From the NCBI GenBank assembly GCA_963978545.1, contig OZ021722.1:3414001-3478000 (forward strand): a DNA stretch of 64,000 nt, given 5' to 3'. Position 1 is the stretch's first letter; each line of letters opens with the position of its first letter. This stretch comes from Linyphia triangularis (Eukaryota; Arthropoda; Arachnida; Araneae; Linyphiidae). The translations under genes and the position numbers were made by a program. Of this stretch, positions 10,908 through 23,501 are shown in pieces. Below the pieces are notes generated by a model. The model was not told where the DNA came from, ran no database searches, and saw only the letters and a list, made by a program, of their open reading frames with translations.

Positions 10908-13477
10908 TTTTTGGGGGCCTGAAATATGTTTTATATTCATATTCTGTCCAAATGTGACTGAAAAAATAATTTTTTGAATTTTCAAATTTTTCGAAATTTT
11001 TCAAAGGGGTTAGCCTTAGGAAATTTTATGAAAAAATCACTTTTCCAAAAAATGGCTCAAAATGCTTCCAGATTTTGGTTTTAAAATAGAAATATGATTA
11101 ACAGTCACTTTATTTCAAATCTGCCCAAAAAAGGACCCTTAATTCAGTTTATAGCCCAAAATGTAGGTAAAATTCAGAAATTTTCAGTGTTTGAAATGCA
11201 GTCCTTTTTTGGGATCAACTTTCGACCCCCTTAATATTTAGTGGTTGTTAAGATTTTCGTTTTTAAGAATCTCCTATTAATGAACTTCAATGTGGCCAAG
11301 TTACAACATTGTGCTCCCAAAACTCTCTGTGTAAAAATTATGTATGTGTACCACTGAAAAAAACAACTTTGCAAATTTTGACCCCCTTAATATTTTGTGG
11401 TTGTTAAGATTTTCGTTTTTAAGAATCTCCTATAGAAGACCTTAAATGTGGCCAAGTCACAATACTGTGCTCAAAATACACTACGAGTAAAAATTCAAAA
11501 ACTCCAAAATACAATCAATGTATTTTCAAAGGGAAATTTTGAACTTTGAAAATAATGGCTCAAATGCTACCAAATTTTTTTTGGGGACCTGAAATATGTT
11601 TTATATTCATATTCTGTCCAAATGTGACTGAAAAAATAATTTTTTGAATTTTCAAATTTTTCGAAATTTTTCAAAGGGGTTAGCCTTAGGAAATTTTATG
11701 AAAAAATCACTTTTCCAAAAAATGGCTCAAAATGCTTCCAGATTTTGGTTTTAAAATAGAAATATGATTTACAGTCACTTTATTTCAAATCTGCCCAAAC
11801 AAGGACCCTTAATTCAGTTTATAGCCCAAAATGTAGGTAAAATTCAGAAATTTTCAGTGTTTGAAATGCAGTCCTTTTTTGGGATCAACTTTCGACCCCC
11901 TTAATATTTAGTGGTTGTTAAGATTTTCGTTTTTAAGAATCTCCTATTAATGAACTTCAATGTGGCCAAGTTACAACATTGTGCTCCCAAAACTCTCTGT
12001 GTAAAAATTATGTATGTGTACCACTGAAAAAAACAACTTTGCAAATTTTGACCCCCTTAATATTTTGTGGTTGTTAAGATTTTCGTTTCTAAGAATCTCC
12101 TATAGAAGACCTTAAATGTGGCCAAGTCACAATACTGTGCTCAAAATACACTACGAGTAAAAATTCAAAAACTCCAAAATACAATCAATGTATTTTCAAA
12201 GGGAAATTTTGAACTTTGAAAATAATGGCTCAAATGCTACCAAATTTTTTTTGGGGGCCTGAAATATGTTTTATTTTCATATTCTGTCCAAATGTGACTG
12301 AAAAAATAATTTTTTGAATTTTCAAATTTTTCGAAATTTTTCAAAGGGGTTAGCTTTAGGAAATTTTATGAAAAAATCACTTTTCCAAAAAATGGCTCAA
12401 AATGCTTCCAGATTTTGGTTTTAAAATAGAAATATGATTTACAGTCACTTTATTTCAAATCTGCCCAAAAAAGGACCCTTAATTCAGTTTATAGCCCAAA
12501 ATGTAGGTAAAATTCAGAAATTTTCAGTGTTTGAAATGCAGTCCTTTTTTGGGATCAACTTTCGACCCCCTTAATATTTAGTGGTTGTTAAGATTTTCGT
12601 TTTTAAGAATCTCCTATTAATGAACTTCAATGTGGCCAAGTTACAACATTGTGCTCCCAAAACTCTCTGTGTAAAAATTATGTATGTGTACCACTGAAAA
12701 AAACAACTTTGCAAATTTTGACCCCCTTAATATTTTGTGGTTGTTAAGATTTTCGTTTTTAAGAATCTCCTATAGAAGACCTTAAATGTGGCCAAGTCAC
12801 AATACTGTGCTCAAAATACACTACGAGTAAAAATTCAAAAACTCCAAAATACAATCAATGTATTTTCAAAGGGAAATTTTGAACTTTGAAAATAATGGCT
12901 CAAATGCTACCAAATTTTTTTTGGGGACCTGAAATATCTTTTATATTCATATTCTGTCCTAATGTGACTGAAAAAATAATTTTTTGAATTTTCAAATTTT
13001 TCGAAATTTTTCAAAGGGGTTAGCCTTAGGAAATTTTATGAAAAAATCACTTTTCCAAAAAATAATTTTTTGAATTTTCAAATTTTTCGAAATTTTTCAA
13101 AGGGGTTAGTCTTAGGAAATTTTATGAAAAAATCACTTTTCCAAAAAAAAATTTTTGAATTTTCAAATTTTTCAAAGGGGTTAGCCTTAGGAAATTTTAT
13201 GAAAAAAATCACTTTTCCAAAAAATAATTTTTTGAATTTTCAAATTTTTCGAAATTTTTCAAAGGGGGCCTTAGGAAATTTTATGAAAAAATCACTTTTC
13301 CAAAAAATGGCTCAAAATGCTTCCAGATTTTGGTTTTAAAATAGAAATATGATTTACAGTCACTTTATTTCAAATCTGCCCAAAAAAGGACCCTTAATTC
13401 AGTTTATAGCCCAAAATGTAGGTAAAATTCAGAAATTTTCAGTGTTTGAAATGCAGTCCTTTTTTGGGATCAACTTT
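10908..13477 (+). repeat. B higher-order segment, copy b (7,248-bp step)
   Basis: Same marker order as 3660-6229. The main difference seen is CTTAATTCAG here against CTTAACTCAG near 5230. A partial third copy (CAAACAAGG, GTTTCTAAG, X, Y) lies at about 18380-19640, but its Y unit has a single minisatellite copy. Confidence 0.85.
12973..13307 (+). repeat. Minisatellite cassette C3 (4 copies)
   Basis: 335 bp with the same copy order as C1, at an offset of exactly 7,248 bp from it. It belongs to a larger duplicated B segment. Confidence 0.93.
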
Positions 13478-13887
13478 CGACCCCCTTAATATTTAGTGGT
13501 TGTTAAGATTTTCGTTTTTAAGAATCTCCTATTAATGAACTTCAATGTGGCCAAGTTACAACATTGTGCTCCCAAAACTCTCTGTGTAAAAATTATGTAT
13601 GTGTACCACTGAAAAAAACAACTTTGCAAATTTTGACCCCCTTAATATTTTGTGGTTGTTAAGATTTTCGTTTTTAAGAATCTCCTATAGAAGACCTTAA
13701 ATGTGGCCAAGTCACAATACTGTGCTCAAAATACACTACGAGTAAAAATTCAAAAACTCCAAAATACAATCAATGTATTTTCAAAGGGAAATTTTGAACT
13801 TTGAAAATAATGGCTCAAATGCTACCAAATTTTTTTTGGGGGCCTGAAATATGTTTTATTTTCATATTCTGTCCAAATGTGACTGAA

Positions 13888-14308
13888 AAAATAATTTTTT
13901 GAATTTTCAAATTTTTCGAAATTTTTCAAAGGGGTTAGCTTTAGGAAATTTTATGAAAAAATCACTTTTCCAAAAAATAATTTTTTGAATTTTCAAATTT
14001 TTCGAAATTTTTCAAAGGGGTTAGTCTTAGGAAATTTTATGAAAAAATCACTTTTCCAAAAAAAAATTTTTGAATTTTCAAATTTTTCAAAGGGGTTAGC
14101 CTTAGGAAATTTTATGAAAAAAATCACTTTTCCAAAAAATAATTTTTTGAATTTTCAAATTTTTCGAAATTTTTCAAAGGGGGCCTTAGGAAATTTTATG
14201 AAAAAATCACTTTTCCAAAAAATAATTTTTTGAATTTTCAAATTTTTCGAAATTTTTCAAAGGGGTTAGCCTTAGGAAATTTTATGAAAAAATCACTTTT
14301 CCAAAAAA
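13888..14308 (+). repeat. Minisatellite cassette C4 (5 copies)
   Basis: 421 bp, 331 bp more than a single copy. It sits in an X-haplotype unit (TTATTTTCATATTC and GCTTTAGG), unlike C1-C3 and C5-C9, which follow the Y haplotype (ATATCTTTTATATTC, GTCCTAATG). The cassette has therefore moved between unit types, most simply by gene conversion. Confidence 0.92.
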
Positions 14309-17300
14309 TGGCTCAAAATGCTTCCAGATTTTGGTTTTAAAATAGAAATATGATTTACAGTCACTTTATTTCAAATCTGCCCAAAAAAGGACCCTTAATT
14401 CAGTTTATAGCCCAAAATGTAGGTAAAATTCAGAAATTTTCAGTGTTTGAAATGCAGTCCTTTTTTGGGATCAACTTTCGATCCCCTTAATATTTAGTGG
14501 TTGTTAAGATTTTCGTTTTTAAGAATCTCCTATTAATGAACTTCAATGTGGCCAAGTTACAACATTGTGCTCCCAAAACTCTCTGTGTAAAAATTATGTA
14601 TGTGTACCACTGAAAAAAACAACTTTGCAAATTTTGACCCCCTTAATATTTTGTGGTTGTTAAGATTTTCGTTTTTAAGAATCTCCTATAGAAGACCTTA
14701 AATGTGGCCAAGTTACAATACTGTGCTCAAAATACACTACGAGTAAAAATTCAAAAACTCCAAAATACAATCAATGTATTTTCAAAGGGAAATTTTGAAC
14801 TTTGAAAATAATGGCTCAAATGCTACCAAATTTTTTTTGGGGACCTGAAATATGTTTTATATTCATATTCTGTCCAAATGTGACTGAAAAAATAATTTTT
14901 TGAATTTTCAAATTTTTCGAAATTTTTCAAAGGGGTTAGCCTTAGGAAATTTTATGAAAAAATCACTTTTCCAAAAAATGGCTCAAAATGCTTCCAGATT
15001 TTGGTTTTAAAATAGAAATATGATTTACAGTCACTTTATTTCAAATCTGCCCAAAAAAGGACCCTTAATTCAGTTTATAGCCCAAAATGTAGGTAAAATT
15101 CAGAAATTTTCAGTGTTTGAAATGCAGTCCTTTTTTGGGATCAACTTTCGACCCCCTTAATATTTAGTGGTTGTTAAGATTTTCGTTTTTAAGAATCTCC
15201 TATTAATGAACTTCAATGTGGCCAAGTTACAACATTGTGCTCCCAAAACTCTCTGTGTAAAAATTATGTATGTGTACCACTGAAAAAAACAACTTTGCAA
15301 ATTTTGACCCCCTTAATATTTTGTGGTTGTTAAGATTTTCGTTTTTAAGAATCTCCTATAGAAGACCTTAAATGTGGCCAAGTCACAATACTGTGCTCAA
15401 AATACACTACGAGTAAAAATTCAAAAACTCCAAAATACAATCAATGTATTTTCAAAGGGAAATTTTGAACTTTGAAAATAATGGCTCAAATGCTACCAAA
15501 TTTTTTTTGGGGGCCTGAAATATGTTTTATTTTCATATTCTGTCCAAATGTGACTGAAAAAATAATTTTTTGAATTTTCAAATTTTTCGAAATTTTTCAA
15601 AGGGGTTAGCTTTAGGAAATTTTATGAAAAAATCACTTTTCCAAAAAATGGCTCAAAATGCTTCCAGATTTTGGTTTTAAAATAGAAATATGATTTACAG
15701 TCACTTTATTTCAAATCTGCCCAAAAAAGGACCCTTAATTCAGTTTATAGCCCAAAATGTAGGTAAAATTCAGAAATTTTCAGTGTTTGAAATGCAGTCC
15801 TTTTTTGGGATCAACTTTCGACCCCCTTAATATTTAGTGGTTGTTAAGATTTTCGTTTTTAAGAATCTCCTATTAATGAACTTCAATGTGGCCAAGTTAC
15901 AACATTGTGCTCCCAAAACTCTCTGTGTAAAAATTATGTATGTGTACCACTGAAAAAAACAACTTTGCAAATTTTGACCCCCTTAATATTTTGTGGTTGT
16001 TAAGATTTTCGTTTTTAAGAATCTCCTATAGAAGACCTTAAATGTGGCCAAGTCACAATACTGTGCTCAAAATACACTACGAGTAAAAATTCAAAAACTC
16101 CAAAATACAATCAATGTATTTTCAAAGGGAAATTTTGAACTTTGAAAATAATGGCTCAAATGCTACCAAATTTTTTTTGGGGACCTGAAATATGTTTTAT
16201 ATTCATATTCTGTCCAAATGTGACTGAAAAAATAATTTTTTGAATTTTCAAATTTTTCGAAATTTTTCAAAGGGGTTAGCCTTAGGAAATTTTATGAAAA
16301 AATCACTTTTCCAAAAAATGGCTCAAAATGCTTCCAGATTTTGGTTTTAAAATAGAAATATGATTTACAGTCACTTTATTTCAAATCTGCCCAAAAAAGG
16401 ACCCTTAATTCAGTTTATAGCCCAAAATGTAGGTAAAATTCAGAAATTTTCAGTGTTTGAAATGCAGTCCTTTTTTGGGATCAACTTTCGACCCCCTTAA
16501 TATTTAGTGGTTGTTAAGATTTTCGTTTTTAAGAATCTCCTATTAATGATCTTCAATGTGGCCAAGTTACAACATTGTGCTCCCAAAACTCTCTGTGTAA
16601 AAATTATGTATGTGTACCACTGAAAAAAACAACTTTGCAAATTTTGACCCCCTTAATATTTTGTGGTTGTTAAGATTTTCGTTTTTAAGAATCTCCTATA
16701 GAAGACCTTAAATGTGGCCAAGTCACAATACTGTGCTCAAAATACACTACGAGTAAAAATTCAAAAACTCCAAAATACAATCAATGTATTTTCAAAGGGA
16801 AATTTTGAACTTTGAAAATAATGGCTCAAATGCTACCAAATTTTTTTTGGGGACCTGAAATATGTTTTATATTCATATTCTGTCCAAATGTGACTGAAAA
16901 AATAATTTTTTGAATTTTCAAATTTTTCGAAATTTTTCAAAGGGGTTAGCCTTAGGAAATTTTATGAAAAAATCACTTTTCCAAAAAATGGCTCAAAATG
17001 CTTCCAGATTTTGGTTTTAAAATAGAAATATGATTTACAGTCACTTTATTTCAAATCTGCCCAAAAAAGGACCCTTAATTCAGTTTATAGCCCAAAATGT
17101 AGGTAAAATTCAGAAATTTTCAGTGTTTGAAATGCAGTCCTTTTTTGGGATCAACTTTCGACCCCCTTAATATTTAGTGGTTGTTAAGATTTTCGTTTTT
17201 AAGAATCTCCTATTAATGATCTTCAATGTGGCCAAGTTACAACATTGTGCTCCCAAAACTCTCTGTGTAAAAATTATGTATGTGTACCACTGAAAAAAAC

Positions 17301-20300
17301 AACTTTGCAAATTTTGACCCCCTTAATATTTTGTGGTTGTTAAGATTTTCGTTTTTAAGAATCTCCTATAGAAGACCTTAAATGTGGCCAAGTCACAATA
17401 CTGTGCTCAAAATACACTACGAGTAAAAATTCAAAAACTCCAAAATACAATCAATGTATTTTCAAAGGGAAATTTTGAACTTTGAAAATAATGGCTCAAA
17501 TGCTACCAAATTTTTTTTGGGGACCTGAAATATGTTTTATATTCATATTCTGTCCAAATGTGACTGAAAAAATAATTTTTTGAATTTTCAAATTTTTCGA
17601 AATTTTTCAAAGGGGTTAGCCTTAGGAAATTTTATGAAAAAATCACTTTTCCAAAAAATGGCTCAAAATGCTTCCAGATTTTGGTTTTAAAATAGAAATA
17701 TGATTTACAGTCACTTTATTTCAAATCTGCCCAAAAAAGGACCCTTAATTCAGTTTATAGCCCAAAATGTAGGTAAAATTCAGAAATTTTCAGTGTTTGA
17801 AATGCAGTCCTTTTTTGGGATCAACTTTCGACCCCCTTAATATTTAGTGGTTGTTAAGATTTTCGTTTTTAAGAATCTCCTATTAATGAACTTCAATGTG
17901 GCCAAGTTACAACATTGTGCTCCCAAAACTCTCTGTGTAAAAATTATGTATGTGTACCACTGAAAAAAACAACTTTGCAAATTTTGACCCCCTTAATATT
18001 TTGTGGTTGTTAAGATTTTCGTTTTTAAGAATCTCCTATAGAAGACCTTAAATGTGGCCAAGTCACAATACTGTGCTCAAAATACACTACGAGTAAAAAT
18101 TCAAAAACTCCAAAATACAATCAATGTATTTTCAAAGGGAAATTTTGAACTTTGAAAATAATGGCTCAAATGCTACCAAATTTTTTTTGGGGACCTGAAA
18201 TATGTTTTATATTCATATTCTGTCCAAATGTGACTGAAAAAATAATTTTTTGAATTTTCAAATTTTTCGAAATTTTTCAAAGGGGTTAGCCTTAGGAAAT
18301 TTTATGAAAAAATCACTTTTCCAAAAAATGGCTCAAAATGCTTCCAGATTTTGGTTTTAAAATAGAAATATGATTTACAGTCACTTTATTTCAAATCTGC
18401 CCAAACAAGGACCCTTAATTCAGTTTATAGCCCAAAATGTAGGTAAAATTCAGAAATTTTCAGTGTTTGAAATGCAGTCCTTTTTTGGGATCAACTTTCG
18501 ACCCCCTTAATATTTAGTGGTTGTTAAGATTTTCGTTTTTAAGAATCTCCTATTAATGAACTTCAATGTGGCCAAGTTACAACATTGTGCTCCCAAAACT
18601 CTCTGTGTAAAAATTATGTATGTGTACCACTGAAAAAAACAACTTTGCAAATTTTGACCCCCTTAATATTTTGTGGTTGTTAAGATTTTCGTTTCTAAGA
18701 ATCTCCTATAGAAGACCTTAAATGTGGCCAAGTCACAATACTGTGCTCAAAATACACTACGAGTAAAAATTCAAAAACTCCAAAATACAATCAATGTATT
18801 TTCAAAGGGAAATTTTGAACTTTGAAAATAATGGCTCAAATGCTACCAAATTTTTTTTGGGGGCCTGAAATATGTTTTATTTTCATATTCTGTCCAAATG
18901 TGACTGAAAAAATAATTTTTTGAATTTTCAAATTTTTCGAAATTTTTCAAAGGGGTTAGCTTTAGGAAATTTTATGAAAAAATCACTTTTCCAAAAAATG
19001 GCTCAAAATGCTTCCAGATTTTGGTTTTAAAATAGAAATATGATTTACAGTCACTTTATTTCAAATCTGCCCAAAAAAGGACCCTTAATTCAGTTTATAG
19101 CCCAAAATGTAGGTAAAATTCAGAAATTTTCAGTGTTTGAAATGCAGTCCTTTTTTGGGATCAACTTTCGACCCCCTTAATATTTAGTGGTTGTTAAGAT
19201 TTTCGTTTTTAAGAATCTCCTATTAATGAACTTCAATGTGGCCAAGTTACAACATTGTGCTCCCAAAACTCTCTGTGTAAAAATTATGTATGTGTACCAC
19301 TGAAAAAAACAACTTTGCAAATTTTGACCCCCTTAATATTTTGTGGTTGTTAAGATTTTCGTTTTTAAGAATCTCCTATAGAAGACCTTAAATGTGGCCA
19401 AGTCACAATACTGTGCTCAAAATACACTACGAGTAAAAATTCAAAAACTCCAAAATACAATCAATGTATTTTCAAAGGGAAATTTTGAACTTTGAAAATA
19501 ATGGCTCAAATGCTACCAAATTTTTTTTGGGGACCTGAAATATCTTTTATATTCATATTCTGTCCTAATGTGACTGAAAAAATAATTTTTTGAATTTTCA
19601 AATTTTTCGAAATTTTTCAAAGGGGTTAGCCTTAGGAAATTTTATGAAAAAATCACTTTTCCAAAAAATGGCTCAAAATGCTTCCAGATTTTGGTTTTAA
19701 AATAGAAATATGATTAACAGTCACTTTATTTCAAATCTGCCCAAAAAAGGACCCTTAATTCAGTTTATAGCCCAAAATGTAGGTAAAATTCAGAAATTTT
19801 CAGTGTTTGAAATGCAGTCCTTTTTTGGGATCAACTTTCGACCCCCTTAATATTTAGTGGTTGTTAAGATTTTCGTTTTTAAGAATCTCCTATTAATGAA
19901 CTTCAATGTGGCCAAGTTACAACATTGTGCTCCCAAAACTCTCTGTGTAAAAATTATGTATGTGTACCACTGAAAAAAACAACTTTGCAAATTTTGACCC
20001 CCTTAATATTTTGTGGTTGTTAAGATTTTCGTTTTTAAGAATCTCCTATAGAAGACCTTAAATGTGGCCAAGTCACAATACTGTGCTCAAAATACACTAC
20101 GAGTAAAAATTCAAAAACTCCAAAATACAATCAATGTATTTTCAAAGGGAAATTTTGAACTTTGAAAATAATGGCTCAAATGCTACCAAATTTTTTTTGG
20201 GGACCTGAAATATGTTTTATATTCATATTCTGTCCAAATGTGACTGAAAAAATAATTTTTTGAATTTTCAAATTTTTCGAAATTTTTCAAAGGGGTTAGC

Positions 20301-22928
20301 CTTAGGAAATTTTATGAAAAAATCACTTTTCCAAAAAATGGCTCAAAATGCTTCCAGATTTTGGTTTTAAAATAGAAATATGATTTACAGTCACTTTATT
20401 TCAAATCTGCCCAAAAAAGGACCCTTAATTCAGTTTATAGCCCAAAATGTAGGTAAAATTCAGAAATTTTCAGTGTTTGAAATGCAGTCCTTTTTTGGGA
20501 TCAACTTTCGACCCCCTTAATATTTAGTGGTTGTTAAGATTTTCGTTTTTAAGAATCTCCTATTAATGATCTTCAATGTGGCCAAGTTACAACATTGTGC
20601 TCCCAAAACTCTCTGTGTAAAAATTATGTATGTGTACCACTGAAAAAAACAACTTTGCAAATTTTGACCCCCTTAATATTTTGTGGTTGTTAAGATTTTC
20701 GTTTTTAAGAATCTCCTATAGAAGACCTTAAATGTGGCCAAGTCACAATACTGTGCTCAAAATACACTACGAGTAAAAATTCAAAAACTCCAAAATACAA
20801 TCAATGTATTTTCAAAGGGAAATTTTGAACTTTGAAAATAATGGCTCAAATGCTACCAAATTTTTTTTGGGGACCTGAAATATGTTTTATATTCATATTC
20901 TGTCCAAATGTGACTGAAAAAATAATTTTTTGAATTTTCAAATTTTTCGAAATTTTTCAAAGGGGTTAGCCTTAGGAAATTTTATGAAAAAATCACTTTT
21001 CCAAAAAATGGCTCAAAATGCTTCCAGATTTTGGTTTTAAAATAGAAATATGATTTACAGTCACTTTATTTCAAATCTGCCCAAAAAAGGACCCTTAATT
21101 CAGTTTATAGCCCAAAATGTAGGTAAAATTCAGAAATTTTCAGTGTTTGAAATGCAGTCCTTTTTTGGGATCAACTTTCGACCCCCTTAATATTTAGTGG
21201 TTGTTAAGATTTTCGTTTTTAAGAATCTCCTATTAATGAACTTCAATGTGGCCAAGTTACAACATTGTGCTCCCAAAACTCTCTGTGTAAAAATTATGTA
21301 TGTGTACCACTGAAAAAAACAACTTTGCAAATTTTGACCCCCTTAATATTTTGTGGTTGTTAAGATTTTCGTTTTTAAGAATCTCCTATAGAAGACCTAA
21401 AATGTGGCCAAGTCACAATACTGTGCTCAAAATACACTACGAGTAAAAATTCAAAAACTCCAAAATACAATCAATGTATTTTCAAAGGGAAATTTTGAAC
21501 TTTGAAAATAATGGCTCAAATGCTACCAAATTTTTTTTGGGGACCTGAAATATGTTTTATATTCATATTCTGTCCAAATGTGACTGAAAAAATAATTTTT
21601 TGAATTTTCAAATTTTTCGAAATTTTTCAAAGGGGTTAGCCTTAGGAAATTTTATGAAAAAATCACTTTTCCAAAAAATGGCTCAAAATGCTTCCAGATT
21701 TTGGTTTTAAAATAGAAATATGATTTACAGTCACTTTATTTCAAATCTGCCCAAAAAAGGACCCTTAATTCAGTTTATAGCCCAAAATGTAGGTAAAATT
21801 CAGAAATTTTCAGTATTTGAAATGCAGTCCTTTTTTGGGATCAACTTTCGACCCCCTTAATATTTAGTGGTTGTTAAGATTTTCGTTTTTAAGAATCTCC
21901 TATTAATGAACTTCAATGTGGCCAAGTTACAACATTGTGCTCCCAAAACTCTCTGTGTAAAAATTATGTATGTGTACCACTGAAAAAAACAACTTTGCAA
22001 ATTTTGACCCCCTTAATATTTTGTGGTTGTTAAGATTTTCGTTTTTAAGAATCTCCTATAGAAGACCTTAAATGTGGCCAAGTCACAATACTGTGCTCAA
22101 AATACACTACGAGTAAAAATTCAAAAACTCCAAAATACAATCAATGTATTTTCAAAGGGAAATTTTGAACTTTGAAAATAATGGCTCAAATGCTACCAAA
22201 TTTTTTTTGGGGGCCTGAAATATGTTTTATTTTCATATTCTGTCCAAATGTGACTGAAAAAATAATTTTTTGAATTTTCAAATTTTTCGAAATTTTTCAA
22301 AGGGGTTAGCTTTAGGAAATTTTATGAAAAAATCACTTTTCCAAAAAATGGCTCAAAATGCTTCCAGATTTTGGTTTTAAAATAGAAATATGATTTACAG
22401 TCACTTTATTTCAAATCTGCCCAAAAAAGGACCCTTAATTCAGTTTATAGCCCAAAATGTAGGTAAAATTCAGAAATTTTCAGTGTTTGAAATGCAGTCC
22501 TTTTTTGGGATCAACTTTCGACCCCCTTAATATTTAGTGGTTGTTAAGATTTTCGTTTTTAAGAATCTCCTATTAATGAACTTCAATGTGGCCAAGTTAC
22601 AACATTGTGCTCCCAAAACTCTCTGTGTAAAAATTATGTATGTGTACCACTGAAAAAAACAACTTTGCAAATTTTGACCCCCTTAATATTTTGTGGTTGT
22701 TAAGATTTTCGTTTTTAAGAATCTCCTATAGAAGACCTTAAATGTGGCCAAGTCACAATACTGTGCTCAAAATACACTACGAGTAAAAATTCAAAAACTC
22801 CAAAATACAATCAATGTATTTTCAAAGGGAAATTTTGAACTTTGAAAATAATGGCTCAAATGCTACCGAATTTTTTTTGGGGACCTGAAATATCTTTTAT
22901 ATTCATATTCTGTCCTAATGTGACTGAA

Positions 22929-23346
22929 AAAATAATTTTTTGAATTTTCAAATTTTTCGAAATTTTTCAAAGGGAGCCTTAGGAAATTTTATGAAAAAAT
23001 CACTTTTCCAAAAAATAATTTTTTGAATTTTCAAATTTTTCGAAATTTTTCAAAGGGGTTAGTCTTAGGAAATTTTATGAAAAAATCACTTTTCCAAAAA
23101 AAAATTTTTGAATTTTCAAATTTTTCAAAGGGGTTAGCCTTAGGAAATTTTATGAAAAAAATCACTTTTCCAAAAAATAATTTTTTGAATTTTCAAATTT
23201 TTCGAAATTTTTCAAAGGGGGCCTTAGGAAATTTTATGAAAAAATCACTTTTCCAAAAAATAATTTTTTGAATTTTCAAATTTTTCGAAATTTTTCAAAG
23301 GGGTTAGCCTTAGGAAATTTTATGAAAAAATCACTTTTCCAAAAAA
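22929..23346 (+). repeat. Minisatellite cassette C5 (5 copies)
   Basis: 418 bp, 328 bp more than a single copy. The first copy has AAAGGGAGCCTTAGG, 3 bp shorter than usual. The remaining order is as in C4. Confidence 0.92.
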
Positions 23347-23501
23347 TGGCTCAAAATGCTTCCAGATTTTGGTTTTAAAATAGAAATATGATTTACAGTC
23401 ACTTTATTTCAAATCTGCCCAAAAAAGGACCCTTAATTCAGTTTATAGCCCAAAATGTAGGTAAAATTCAGAAATTTTCAGTGTTTGAAATGCAGTCCTT
23501 T

